The translations under genes were made by a program, and so were the position numbers. Below are positions 22,957 to 35,210 of a stretch of DNA of 64,000 nucleotides, piece after piece. Where the stretch lies: NCBI RefSeq assembly GCF_030247185.1, contig NC_080571.1, positions 82,084,525 through 82,148,524 on the forward strand, given 5' to 3'. The notes beneath the pieces were generated by a model. The model saw only the letters and a list, made by a program, of their open reading frames with translations, was not told the DNA's origin and made no database searches. The number at the start of each line of letters is the position of its first letter. Position 1 is the stretch's first letter. Source of the DNA: Malaya genurostris (lineage: Eukaryota > Arthropoda > Insecta > Diptera > Culicidae).

Positions 22957-23394
22957 CACTCCATTAAAAAAAGAATTTTACAGGTAATTTAATCCCTCAT
23001 ACGATGTAATTAATAAAGACCTAATTTGTCAAATGACGTAAAATTTTATTTGTAATGACTTAATGTTAGATGAGCTTGAACTTCACTGGTTTCGACTATA
23101 ACTTGCGTTTTGCTAGCAGGTGCGACTGTATGCATTGCAGTTGTGTGCTTCTGTATGCAAGCAGTTGTGTGCTTCTGTGGCTCAGTCGATTAACAGACGT
23201 ACTTGCGATTCAATGATTCTCGGTTCAAGTCGCGTCGGTTGCTATCAGTATTCTTTTTTTATTTCAATGAATTTCATGTCATGGAGTTTTAGACACAATA
23301 TTAAATGTTTTTTGACGTAAATTTGCGTGAACAGCGACGCTCCATTTATGTGCATCTAATAAGATGTAAAAACACAGGGTTTTTTTTAAGTGTG
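22957..23394. mobile_element. MITE family A, copy 3 (438 bp)
   Basis: Collinear with copy 1 (124-559) from cactccattaaaaaaag...gaattttacagg to ttttttttaagtgtg. TA on the left (22955-22956), TT on the right. An extra internal duplication of gcagttgtgtgcttctgt (about 23140-23177) distinguishes it. Contains the Pol III-like boxes. Confidence 0.75.
23178..23232 (+). promoter_or_regulatory. Pol III-like box A and box B inside MITE A copy 3
   Basis: Box A TGGCTCAGTCG (23178-23188), 33 nt spacer, box B GGTTCAAGTCG (23222-23232). Identical boxes and spacing to copy 1. Confidence 0.45.
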
Positions 23395-25791
23395 TTGATT
23401 TTGTTCTGTGCGTACCCTATTTAATCTCGTTATTAATTTGGGCATTGGCCGAATACCTGCGCTAGGTAGGTAGGTTGGAAATAGAATGAAAAATTTTCAC
23501 CTAGAAAAGAAAACAGCATGGGAACTATTTTTCAATTTTCTACTGTTTATTTTTGCAATTTTAATTGGTAATAACTTTTTTAACTAACAGTGAATATTTT
23601 TGGTAGTGTTTCCGCCCAAAGAGAATCATCTAACGAATGAAATGCCGTTTGTTCATGTTGATACGTACAATAGTTTTGGAATACGAGTGATACTCAGTTG
23701 AAAGAAAAAACATGGTTTCGAGAAAGAGCCGATTATAGTTTTTATTCGTGACTAGTCGTATCGCACACCGTTTCCCCTTTTTCTACCAACTTTTCGGTTG
23801 CGCTTACCTTCAGGATTACTTCTAAAATATCATTTTTAAGAATATTTTCTAGCATGATTGACATCGCGATTCATGTAAAAGTTTATATTTCAAGAGTGTT
23901 GTTTCGTTGTAGTCAAAAAGTAATTGAAAACTGGCAAATTCATTCTTCTAGTTTACAGATGCAGATAAATTCACTTCGGTTACACAAGTTCCCGTTTCCG
24001 AAAGTACCGGTAATAGTCAAAAATTCCAAGATTTAACACACTTCGATTTGTTAGAGAAGGCTGAACCGATTTTCACAAACCTAGAAAAATGAAAAATGAA
24101 ATGAATGGTTCTGTAGTCGCATAAAAAATGTAAATTTTTATCCAGAATCGATTTCTGGTTTCGGTATTATTTAATGATGAGTTTTAAAAAATTCTAAGCT
24201 CAATTTAAAATGACGATCCTAGGAATGTAGAACCGAAAATAGTGCTTAAACTGTTCCAATTTGTATGTCTTGTTAAATGATTGCCAATCAAGTCGGTGTT
24301 GATTTTGGATTAATGCATATCTACTGAAAATTACTGGTTTTACTCAATTATCCACTTTCCAGCAAGCTTCACAACCATAAAACAATCGGTCAACAAACGG
24401 TCCCAGCAGTTGTAAGCCCGATAACGTCTCCTTTAAACGACCCTCACAGCAGGCGACTTCTACTCGGGTGTGTCCTTTCACTGCCTACTTTGTCAATATT
24501 GACGATGTCCGTTCTCACCACCACTCGAAATGCACCCATTCCAAGCCAGATCCCGCGATAGAGACTTTCTTCGCTGTTGACGGTTCGACGGTTGTGGTTT
24601 TGTTGTCATCGTCTGTCTTCAGTTTATTGTTCGTAGTTTTTGTTGTTCTGTCGTTGGTTCGACGACGAACACCGATGTGTGTTCCAATATTTGAAGTTTG
24701 TCGCCTCGCTCACCTGACAGAGCTTACAACAGATCACCGAACACCGTCTCGTGTGGCGTTAACGATAGTCCCAGTATTTGACCGTCAGGGATTCTTTATC
24801 AACCTGTCCAATAAACATTTATATTTTATTGGTTTTTCCGCACCTCCTTTCCGCCATCCGACGCGAGTTGGGTGATCACGTTCGGTTTCGGACTTCGGGA
24901 CTTCTCAACATCGTTTCCTGCCCATTGTAGGTTTTCCATGATTCCCTCTGATCACCGGTTTGTATGGGAGATTTCGGGAACTCGTCCCTCACAGAATTGG
25001 TCGTGTTCGTGACCGCGCGTGGTCTCCGTCGATCGTTTTTTACGATCGAACGCAATATCGATATCGCATTAGAGGTAATAAAACTATATTTCATGTGATT
25101 GACTGGCAGACGACGTGTCCGCGTGAGACAGGCTTCTCGGAAGGATCTTGATGAAACAAGAACGCAACGGAATGGAACCCTGTGTCTCGGGATCTGTGTT
25201 TTAGCTGGGCGGGAATCAACCGTCAATGATATTGTAATGATGATGAAGCCATAAGCTGGCTCTAATGTTCGCAAGTCCCATGTAAGCCCGGAAGGAATTT
25301 ATTAATCGTCGCCTCCCTAATCTCGAGCCAGTGCAAAAAGCGCATTTCGTTCCGGTTATTATCGTTCAGCGGCATGGGTGGAACGTGTTGATTACCAGTT
25401 TAGTGTAGAGTCGAAAGGATGGCTCATTTTGGTACTTGGTGGATCATTGACGTGTGCGTGTGTGTGACTGTATTATGGCGCCGTTTTTGCTTCGTTAGGA
25501 AGCGGTGAAAGTGAGAGCAATTACAGCTCAGTTTAATTATGTCATATATTTGCTCGTTAATTGTCCATATGATTAAAATCATTCCAAAACCCGGTACCGC
25601 CTTTGTGGTAATGGATAGTATTTGAATGACATATTATGATAACGATGGTTACTGTTGAAATGCCAATGGCCACGTATAACAGATATACAGGATCGAACCT
25701 GTGTAAACCAGTCACTACTGCTGGTTGAATCTCTTGCACTATTTCAATTACATTGATTAAACGATATTTAGCATGAATTTGATTTATAGAA
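23395..25791. other. No gene recognised; GC-richer block at 24.4-25.5 kb
   Basis: 24400-25520 is GC-richer and largely non-repetitive. Overlapping antisense frames (24468-24875 +, 24876-25274 -) have no domain. The + one has a hydrophobic stretch (VVVLLSSSVFSLLFVVFVVL) that could be chance. It could contain host regulatory or untranslated sequence; I cannot assign it. Confidence 0.35.
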
Positions 25792-25906
25792 GTAACAGGA
25801 GCGCACCATTCTACTGGTTTCGGGCAGTCAACAGACGCTAGAGCGCTTGTTTGTGTTCGATATATTCGCTAAGATCGTCAGATAAGTACTCCTGCACTCC
25901 TGTTAC
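25792..25906. mobile_element. Mini-MITE with GTAACAGGAGTGCA inverted ends (115 bp)
   Basis: Left gtaacaggagcgca, right tgcactcctgttac; one mismatch across 14 bp. Same termini as 3742-3830, different interior. Confidence 0.6.
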
Positions 25907-27580
25907 TTTTGCGTATGATATTCCAGCAAAAGAGGGCAGTTTTAAAAATGACTGAATAAATGCTGTGTGCTTGCATTCTCACTAATATAATTCGCAGCGT
26001 GTATGAAAACAGTATTTGCTTTTTGTTGATTATATTACTCCACCACCACCACGGTGTTACTGTCCATTGACATTCTTCCATTCTTACGGTCGCATTTCTC
26101 GTGAAGTGGCTACGATTTTTCTCAACCGCTGTACCGTGTTCAACCCAAAACCGAACACCGGTAGCAGACCTTGGTACCTGCACCGTGGTTCTGGTTTCTT
26201 CAACACGGTGTAAAACTCGTGCACATGTGTGCTCGGTAACGATAAAGTCTGTTGAAACAGACTGTCGGTTTTTCGTTCTCGTTACCGCGTGCACGAAATC
26301 GAACACCGCACACAGCATGCAGCGTTCGCAAAGACGGTGTTGTGTTTTATTCACCCTAAAGGCCAAATTCCACAAAGGATGTAATGACTGCTTGTTTTCC
26401 CGTATGTTTTGCTTCAACCAACATGCGTGGCATAGGAAATGATGGGTTAATGGTGCCATACATGCTTAAGTGAAAAAATGGTGGTTAGATTCTATAAATC
26501 CTGCAACAGATCACTGGGCTATAAACTTTCACTGTTATTACAGAAAACCTAGCACAGAAACGAGCGGGTATGAGACAGCTAAACACCCGTCCAGAGTTTT
26601 CCTCTTTGATACTCGGTAATATCATACATTGCAGAAAACTAATTTTGAATTATTTGTGGTTATGTCATACAACTGAAAATTTCATCACAACTTGATGATC
26701 ATATTTCCAATGGCCTGTAAATTTATGTTGATACAAGATCTATCAAAAACTAATATTTCCTCCAGTAAAGTAAAACGTATTCACACCAAAAAGGAATAGA
26801 ATTTATTAATTCGTTTTTTTTGGTTATTGCTCTAATTCTTTAAAAAAACATTCAACTTTTTTTCTAGATTTTAGTTTGCGTAAAGTGTCCAATCGATTTT
26901 CTAGAACTTTTTCTTGAACACCATTTTTGTACAAATAATGTTACAACGATTTGAAGAAAGCATTCAATGAAAATGCTTTCGACCGTGCATGTGGGGTCTA
27001 TCTTTTTTGAATAATCATTTATTTTTTCGTAATATTTTCTACTTGTAAAACATTTCAAGAGTATTTTGTGAAATTTTCAAGCCGATCGGAACAAAACTTT
27101 GGAAGTTATGGGCCTTTATCTTTGCTTATCTCATACTGTTAAGAAGCAAGAGCTTGGCGCATAGGCCCAAGATTTTTGCTTCGTTTGACTTAAAAATTTC
27201 ACAAAACTTGAAATTTTTTATTATAACAAAATTCAAAAGAAAAACATATATTTTTTTAAAAGTGTTAGACCCTACGGGCCCCCTAAAAAATAAATTGTTT
27301 ACTTTGTTATTATAGACAGTAAACATCAAACGCGTTTTTCTCGAAAACAGGTTTTGAGTGTCCGTGTCCATTGTCTTTCGAAAACTACTTCACAAATTTT
27401 TTTCATATTTTCCACACACTTTCCAAGTGTGAAATACCAGACCTAAACGTTTTTCTTTTCATTTTTTTTTACTTTGGAGGAGTTTTACAGCTACAAAATG
27501 GTGGGTTTATTCGTGAAAAATAGTAGTTTTGAGTTTGAACAATCACCAAAAATTCAAAAAATTAAAAAAAAAATGCGGGA
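25907..27580. other. No gene recognised; palindromic GGTGTT-rich segment
   Basis: 26040-26350 has many CACGGTGT/ACACCG motifs in both orientations and a hairpin agtctgttgaaacagact (26247-26264). It may be a MITE whose ends I could not fix. A 193-codon minus frame across it (25878-26459) is low-quality and antisense to another frame, so I do not call a gene. The rest is AT-rich. Confidence 0.4.
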
Positions 27581-27620
27581 GGGTAATGTCAGAGACATAA
27601 CTGGATGACGTGAATACGAA
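27581..27620 (+). repeat. 40-bp dispersed motif, copy 1 (forward)
   Basis: gggtaatgtcagagacataa...tgaatacgaa. It recurs inverted at 31827-31866 (one mismatch) and 58931-58970 (few mismatches). It looks like the terminus of a transposon family. Confidence 0.6.
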
Positions 27621-29084
27621 TTTAACATTTAACATTTAATGAATTTTATTACGGAACAATACCGATTTAATCGAGAATGCAATTTTAAAATTCATTTTTA
27701 AAGTGAAAAATTCATAGCAAATCGTTTTTAGCCATTTATGACTTCTATACGTTATTTACTTATATATTAATATGGTATTCACTTGTCAAACTAGATATTT
27801 CTAGTGAACATCTTACAAGCCAGTTGTGATTCTATATAAATAAAAAGATCTGTTTTGAATATTATTCAGTTTTTTTATAAAATGATACATAGTGGGAATC
27901 AGCTAGGTGAAATAGTGTCACCATGCCAAAGGTTTTGATCTGTAACAAAGAATAAACAATTTCGCAATAGATGAGAAAATCAATTATAGGAGCATTTTGA
28001 TTATAAATTGAATGACTAAATTGATCGTTTTGAACAACTCCCCTTTGTGTCTCCCTCATATGAGTCAATGAAAATTCTGTATGAATAGTTAGTGTCTTTT
28101 TAACTAACGAACAAAACACGTGGTAAACCCACTGCACTCAACCTCTGAAAATATTCCGTATATCTGTGTCGATTTTACGTGATACACTTTGTGCAATGAT
28201 TCGTTTAGTTCATGCAATTGGAACTTTGCGCGCCTTATTTTGGCACTGAATTTCACTTTAATGATCGTTCATACCTAGGATTTTAGAAAACTTCAATTTT
28301 GAGTTATTTCTGATTATGTTATACTATTAAAAATGTTATCATAAATTGCTGACTGTATATTCGATGATATGGAGAAAAAATTATGTTGCTGCGTTAAATC
28401 CAACAAGAGATATTCGCGATTAAGTTCTACCCATTCTTGTACAGGTTAAATTAATAAAAACGGGCCCCATAGTAAAGTTAGTCTTAGAAGTGCTGGTCAG
28501 CCGAGAAATAGATTACAAGAGTCGGTGGCTTGCATTGAACATCGAATTGAAATCGTCATCCCTTAACAACAACGGCTATGTAAAAGATTTTTTCACGTAG
28601 GACTACGTGTTTCTCACGCATGCTCACCTGGGTGCATTTTCCAAATTTCACAATACGAAAGTGTAACGAAATTACTCCACATTTGATTTCTCAAAAACTT
28701 TTTCCTTGTTTAAGTATTTTTTTTAAATTCTTCCACGAAACAAATGGAAGAAGGTGTAAGATTGTTGTTAATACAACGTATATGACGTAAATATTGTTTA
28801 AATCGTGAAAAAAAACATCAAAATCAACTGAATCTATAAATAAACCCTGTTGCACGTATACTAGCTTCAGTTTATGATAATCCATGAACGGAGACACATC
28901 GAGTGCGCAGGTTGCCACCTACGTCAAGACAGTGGAACTACAACCGGCATTATAAAACTGGTGCTTCAGTGAATGGCGAATGTGAGGCTTCGTACCTCAA
29001 GCCTAAACGCAGAAGAACAGCAACTAGTTTTTCTGGAGTATATCTGCTGTTGGACGTTCACAGTGTGAGTTTCAAATCAAATAA
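27621..29084. other. No gene recognised
   Basis: AT-rich DNA. No TIR pairs, tRNA-like sequence or domain-bearing frame noticed. Confidence 0.4.
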
Positions 29085-30208
29085 GACGTCAAACGATTGC
29101 GTCATCCAGCTGCTGCTGGTCGTTTGCATTGGAGCAAAATACAGCGAAAAGTGGACAACGATCATCCAAAAATCCGCTCTTATAATGGCTCTAAATGTTA
29201 TCAAAAAACTATCAAGATTACTTCTTTGCAAATCGAAGGTAAAAATCATCAGTTCAATGCTAATCCAGAATATTTTGATTTGCTTTGGGCACTTTTCACT
29301 GTGCGAAATTCGCATCAAACGGTCGAATTTAGCATTTGACCGCATCGCGTTCGAGAAAAATGTTCCGAACAGTGTTCAATATCGTAGAGAATCCCACAAT
29401 TTGATACTTCAGACTGTCAGAAATAAATTCTGTGCAGTATTTGGATAGTTTCTTTCAATAAAATATGCAAATTCGAAATGAAATTTGTAGCCGAAAATCG
29501 AAGGTAAAAAGTAAGTAAGTTAGTTTTTTGAAAATCTAGAATAATTTGATAAGCTTTGTGAACTTTTCGCTGTGCAAAATACGCACCAAACGACATCTAA
29601 TGAATCTAGCATCGCGTCCGAGGAAAATGTTCCGAACAATGTTTAATATCGTAGAGAATTGCACAATTTGGTCCTTCTGAATGCCAGAAATGAATCCCGT
29701 ACGGTATTATGATAGTTTCTCTCAATTCAATGAGCATATCCGAAATGAAATAATCGACATCAAATTTCTGCTAGTTTTGTTGCCGTTAGGACCGCTCATT
29801 TGTGAAAAAGCTGCAAAGAAAATCACGTAAAAAGAAAGCTCATAATCAAAATTGGTTTTTAAACTCAATCGGCATTGTAGGCAGTTCAAGCGATTGCGTC
29901 ATCCAGCTGCTGGTCGTTTGCATTGGGGAAAAAGAAAACGAAAAGTGGGCAACGATGGGGATCATTATACAAATTCAGCCATTCTAATGGTTTTGAATAT
30001 TATCTAGATAACTGTTGAGATCACTTCTTTGCAAATCGAAGGTAAAAATCATCAGTTTAGTGTAAATCTATAAAATTTGCGGAAATGCGAAATTAAATGA
30101 CATAAATGAATTGCAGAGAAATGTTCGAAAAGTGTTTAATACCGTAGAGAATTCCTCAATTTGATCCTTCTGAAAGCCGAAAATTGTCGTACAGCATTTT
30201 GATAGTAT
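29085..30208 (+). repeat. Three degenerate direct repeats of a roughly 270-540 bp unit
   Basis: Anchor aatcgaaggtaaaaa occurs near 29230, 29495 and 30036. Anchor gtagagaat occurs near 29385, 29652 and 30144, with aatttgatccttctga-like flanks. Anchor gcgattgcgtcatccagctg occurs near 29095 and 29890. Units are diverged and differ by indels. The 181-codon frame at 28903-29448 has no domain I recognise. It could be an old tandem duplication of a gene fragment or of a TE. Confidence 0.5.
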
Positions 30209-30216
30209 CTTTCACT

Positions 30217-30507
30217 CAGGGCCGCCGAGGCGGGAGGGGAAAAGGGAAGAAACCCCATGGGCCCGGACTTTTTCAGGGGGCCCGGAAATTAGAAGATTCG
30301 AAATTGATTTTTTTTTTCATTCTTCATAACAATTTTTTATCAAAAATCGAAACAAATTTTTCTTGCAAATTATTTTGTTAAAATAATGTATTTGAAAATC
30401 TCCTGATACGATTATATTCTCATGCTCACAATGTTTTTAAATTCTCATTTTCAAGGGTTCGTAATATTGCAGTCCCCCCGGGCCGGAATTTTCTCTCGGC
30501 GGTCCTG
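30217..30507. mobile_element. hAT-like MITE (291 bp)
   Basis: TIRs CAGGGCCGCCGAG (30217-30229) and inverse CTCGGCGGTCCTG (30495-30507), one mismatch. Flanking 8-mers ctttcact (30209-30216) and cttctact (30508-30515) match at 6 of 8, as expected for an old hAT duplication. The interior has poly-purine and GGGCCCGG motifs and no transposase. Confidence 0.65.
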
Positions 30508-30515
30508 CTTCTACT

Positions 30516-30864
30516 TAAATTTGAAATTGTATTAAATTTTGAAATATATGAGCGCTTGTACGACTTGGATTGCGATTATAGTTATGTAATGAATCTAGAC
30601 GGTCAAGACTCAAACTTTCAGGACCCCAAAGGTAACGTAAATAACTTATTTGGAAAATTTTCCTAAACTGCCGCTCTAACTCCAAGAATACAAATGCCGT
30701 ATTCCGAAACCGGAGTGGTCCTTTTCAGGACTACACAATCTTAAACGTTATCAAATCAGTTAATATTTATACACATCTCGAATGCAGTTCTACGTCAATC
30801 TCGCGGCTATGACTCTGACATTACCTATTTTTAGTTTTCGAATTATCGTTATTATTATGAAGTG
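30516..30864. other. No gene recognised
   Basis: Spacer between two DNA elements. tatgactctgacattacc near 30808-30825 is a partial match to the 40-bp motif at 31827-31866. Confidence 0.4.
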
Positions 30865-30873
30865 ATATTACAC

Positions 30874-31640
30874 GGATCAGGGCCATTTCGCCGAAGGCCG
30901 TTTCGCCGAAAGTCATTTCGCCGAAAGGGTTATTTCGCCGAATGGGTCACTTCGCCGAATGCCATTTCGCCGAAAGCCATTTCGCCGGAAGCCATTTCGC
31001 CCAAAGGGTCATTTCGCCGAATCCTGAAATCGTCTTGAAATCGTAATTAGAATTGATTTAAATTAAAGACAAACGAAAGATGATAGCGTTAACGCCCGTT
31101 TTGTTAACTTACCATTGTACTTCTTGAATAATGATTGATTGTTGTACTCTTGAATAAAGATTGATTCATGAACCTCAGAAAGTAGTTCCCAAGAAAACTT
31201 GTTGACTATTAGCTAGTAAGCATCAAAGCAATTGCATAGGTGTATCTACCAGGCAAATGTAGGTGGTATTTTTTGTTTATTAAGTGAAAATGAAAAAATA
31301 CTAATGCGGCTACGCCACATCGTTTTAGTTCATGTGCTGTCCGACTGTGTAACTAAAGCAAAGAAACCTAGCTTTGAGTAGACCGGGCAAACGAGGCGGT
31401 TACAGGTTTGTATGCAAGAGGCCGCCGCTTCCGACGGCGGGTCGGCGGCCGACTCAGCTGGCGTCATCTTGGCTTTGGTTATGTGGCTGCGCCACATCAG
31501 TTATACAGAAGACATAACATGCAGGAGATATGACCCTTACGGCGAAATTAACCTTTTGGCAAAATTACCCTTTCGGCGAAACGACTTTCGGCGAAATGAC
31601 CTATTCGGCGAAACGACTTTCGGCGATATGACCCGCTCCC
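30874..31640. mobile_element. MULE-like non-autonomous element with TTTCGCCGAA arrays
   Basis: Flanked by an exact 9-bp direct repeat ATATTACAC (30865-30873 and 31641-31649); 9 bp is typical of Mutator-like elements. Left end ggatcagggccatttcgccg and right end (inverse of gggagcgggtcatatcgccg) are imperfect TIRs. About nine CATTTCGCCGAAAG-like motifs fill 30885-31022. About six in the opposite orientation fill 31538-31627. No transposase. The centre has a GC-rich palindromic stretch (31420-31450). Confidence 0.7.
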
Positions 31641-31649
31641 ATATTACAC

Positions 31650-31826
31650 TTCAATTACAATAATTCATATTCCTATAATTTGCGTGAATAAGTCGTATTG
31701 TAGTATTGTTTCCCGGTTTAAATTCTGAAACTGAATGATGGAAAACATTTTACAATTTACACAAGCACTAAACTAAATATAGCGACTATCGATGTTCGGT
31801 AGTGAGATGGAACGGTGTTCGTTTTA
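31650..31826. other. Spacer, nothing recognised
   Basis: Short AT-rich DNA between the MULE-like element and the 40-bp motif. Confidence 0.4.
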
Positions 31827-31866
31827 TTCGTATTCACGTCATCCAGTTACGTCTCTGACATTACCC
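31827..31866 (-). repeat. 40-bp dispersed motif, copy 2 (inverted)
   Basis: Reverse complement of 27581-27620 with one mismatch. The two could be the ends of one 4.3 kb element, but I found no target duplication. Confidence 0.55.
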
Positions 31867-33690
31867 ACCAACCTTGTTTGTGTTTTTTTTTGCTTATCTT
31901 CATTCGAAAACAGCTGCATAAGTGACATGAAAGAAAAGAAATCATAGTTGATTTCTTCATTCATTGATTAGTTTTTTTGTTTATTCGCTTATTTGTTTTA
32001 ATGTTCATTTGTTCATTTTTTCAGCATTATTTTCAATCCTATTATGCATAACATGATTTTGTCCAACATACGTACCACTGGTAGAGAGAAAGTGCCGAGC
32101 AGATTCATTTAATCAACTGGAACCAAACCAAATCCGCTACTCAAAACACATCCGTAATTCGGGACATGGGAACCGAAGTTGCGAGTCTGGCAGAAAGAAA
32201 CAAGATTTATATCAAATCTGTTAATGAACCACTAAATGGCCCACTAAAAGTTACATTAAGATGCTGTTCTTTTCAGTCTTTCTTTCTGTCTTTTTTTTGG
32301 CTTGAACCATGAACGCTGCATGAAAAAAACGTCCGCGCTATGCATCGGTTCGGTGAAGAAAGCGTCAAAGGGGAAATTCTACTCCACCCCTTTTCCGACC
32401 CGATCGAGAAAGAGAAAAAAAAAACACCGGCGCGAGATGCGAACACGCCGAGCATAAAATCCCGGTGTCCCGCGCGAATGCATGCGCAGCTACGAGAAAT
32501 GTTTCAACGAATCATGACTTAATTATGTACGAACCTGCGAGCGGTGCTCGTCGATTCGCAGTCCTTCCATACCTGTTCATTTCGGAAAACATAAATTACT
32601 CACATAACCTTCGTGCTCATGCTTTCGTTCAGCTGGTCGAACAAAGCGGAATTTACTGTGGGAGCTGTTCTTGAATGTCTCAATTTTTCGACTCATTGCA
32701 GCGCAGATTTACGGATTAGTTTGGTACCTCCTTGAAGTTGGTGAACGTTGCGAGACAGTTGACTAAGGAGCTTCGATCCGATCTGTGGGTGGAGCTGGGA
32801 TACGGGAAGAAGCCCAGAAAAAAAGTCGGATTGAATCGGACGATCTGCTGCCCCGCAAGTGTCAGTCCGAGGTCAGCCAAATCAATATGGCACGATCGCC
32901 GCCGTCGGCCTCAGCGTTGGCCGTATCGTCATCATCATCTTGGCCCAGACCTTAATATTTTGAATGGCAAGGATGGCAAGGTGCGGGGAATGTTCTCAGA
33001 CAACCATCAATTGATGTTCTTTTCTTTTGTAATAAATTATGCGTGCGAAGAGATATTGTTCGCCATATGGCGGTTTTCTTTTATTCTAATAGTTCACTGA
33101 TATTGTGCGTCTCACGGCGACGACGACGACGAAGACGATGACGACGGTAGGATGAAACTGGGCTGTCATGGTGGGTGGGTGCTTCTTTTCGGCCAAACGC
33201 AACGTGGGTTCCGACTGCTTGATGAATGTTTCAATCAGATGTTCAGAATTTTTTATCGCCTAAACGAAGATGATGATGATGATGAAGGTGTGATGTTTTA
33301 TGCCCAACAGATCACAGCATGAAAAAAATCTCATTACACCACGCAAAAGCAAACCGTTCCGAAGTCAAACCGGTCGCGATTTCTCATCAAAGTGCAAAAT
33401 CTGATCCGGTACTTTGCTGGATGGTTTGCGATAGTAATTTTTAAACGATGTGACTCTTCGCAGCTTAACACCAGAAAATTGTTTCTTCTGAAGGAAATCT
33501 TCATTATTATTTTTCAATCACACGTTGGATTTAATGAAACTCTGCAGGGAGTAGAGTGAAGTCGTAACTACAGTAAGATTTCTCCACTTCCGGATGGATG
33601 TTTAGAAAGTAATCGTTTCGGTAAACTTTTTTTTTTGACAGACTGCTAGTTTCAATGAAAGCTTAGTTTCTCTTCACCCTTCATCGGTTT
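31867..33690. other. No gene recognised; GC-richer, low-repeat DNA
   Basis: 32270-33430 is relatively GC-rich and non-repetitive, with a (CGA)n/(GAC)n tract at about 33116-33148 and (GAT)n at about 33270-33286. Frames at 32465-32674 and 32732-33100 have no domain. It may hold host non-coding exon or regulatory sequence. Confidence 0.35.
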
Positions 33691-34646
33691 CTAATGAGTG
33701 ACCCAGAAAAACCAGAGTTCGGCTTTCGAACTCTAACTTGTCATAATCGGTTGAGTCATCATCAAGCCATGCGCTTTGTCGGTTACGTCACTAATACGAT
33801 TATATCTCATGAATCGGATGTGTTTTGGTTATCGAACTTGATCGATGATACTATCAGCTTCAAACAAATTCAATATTCTCTAAAACAGTTCAGACATCTT
33901 TGCGAAAGTTCTGCTGATAAAAGTAATAGGGATTCGTCGGTTAAGCCACTTAAAAGATTATGTTCCCGGAACCGGGAAGGTTCCCCCAATTACTAATCAC
34001 ACCCGATGTTGCTTAACTTCGGTAATCGAACGAGAAATAGGACACACGCAGTCCGTACTCGTAGAAATCCATTCAGCCATCTTCAAGTAAATTGAGCGAA
34101 TAGAGAAAAGTGTAGTACGACACTTTTACGTTTATATCTTCGACACTGCAACTGTGTCATGAGCCTTTCAAATTTGATCAATAGTTTGTAAATGGCTTCG
34201 AGCGAGTCTAAGTTAGTAGCAATCGGTTTAGCCATATTTGAAAAAAAAAAAAAAAAGAACGTATAGAAAAAGATGAATCTGACTTGCACTGTCTTTGGAA
34301 CAAACTATCAAAAGTGCATTCGGAATCCCAATCTGGTTTTGGACTTCAATTTCACCACACTCCCTCATACCAAAAGCTACCCTGGTAGTGGAACTAAACT
34401 AACAATGCAATACAAATAAATTACGCGAATACGATGCTTGTATGAAAAATTCATTTAATCTCTGTCTGTCCGCAAAGGCTGGGAACGGAACAAATACGGA
34501 TCTCAGGTATAACCAGAAGGAAACTGTCGAAAACTGTACCGAACCGTAATGATAAACAGAATGTCACAGCAAAAACCCAGGATCGCAAGTTGTATCGCGA
34601 ATATTTGACGAAGTTTTCCTGCGTGATAATGGGCGACAAATTTTAG
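33691..34646. repeat. Dispersed-repeat DNA of the ggttacgtcact family
   Basis: The unit at 33770-33830 (cggttacgtcactaatacgattatatctc) matches units at 35748, 35911 and 36080. The remainder is AT-rich and includes an A14-type run near 34245. No gene. Confidence 0.45.
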
Positions 34647-35210
34647 GTGCTGGAAGATATTAAGCAGCTTCCCTGGATGTATTTTTATACTACTATGCAG
34701 CGGAACGGCTTAGAGCAACATTTTTGGGTGAAATTTTTCAAGAAATATTTAGTTTGGCAGGTAATATGCAGCTATGGTCATGAAAACCGAACCTTCATCA
34801 CGACTGGAACAGTAAACATGCATACCGTGAAGAATGCCTAAAGAAGCGATTGTTACCATTTCTACGTAGCCATGATGCTCTCTCGCTATTCTGAACTGAT
34901 TGGGCATCTTGTCACTTCACCAAAGCTGTTTTGGAATGGTATAAAGCGAACGGATTCCATGTTGAACCGAAAGAGGCGAATCCAACTAACTATTGGTATT
35001 TGCGACCTATCGAGCGGTATTGGGCTCTAGTGAAGAGAGAGAGAGAGATATAGAGAGTTCTCCCAATATAAACAACAAGGTACAACTGTAGAAAAAAATC
35101 GAAAATCTTGGACAAAAGCTGCCTAATCGTTTTCAGAGAAGTCTGCAAAGATCCTGGCTGAAGTAAACTGAAAAGTCTGTAGTTTCTTCATGCAGCCTAA
35201 TCAAGTAACT
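34647..35210 (+). pseudogene. ITm (DD37E-like) transposase relic 1
   Basis: Broken + strand translation: LPWMYFYTTMQRNG, KYLVWQVICSYGHENRTF (matching the VWQAICSCG block of the 19302-20269 transposase), then after frame changes WASCHFTKAVLEWYKANGFH, LRPIERYWALVKRE and, near the end, a K.VQ-like segment. A GA-repeat expansion sits near 35030-35055. Many frame breaks; dead. A motif at 35268-35300 (cacctagtgg...aatgcctttc) probably marks the element end, because the same motif follows relic 3 at 59499. Confidence 0.7.

Noticed and set aside
24468..25274. Pair of opposing ORFs with a possible membrane segment
   Set aside because: No recognised domain; GC-richer DNA gives longer chance frames. 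Kept only as an unassigned block.
25878..26459. 193-codon minus-strand gene
   Set aside because: Overlaps antisense frames and a palindrome-rich GGTGTT segment; no domain.
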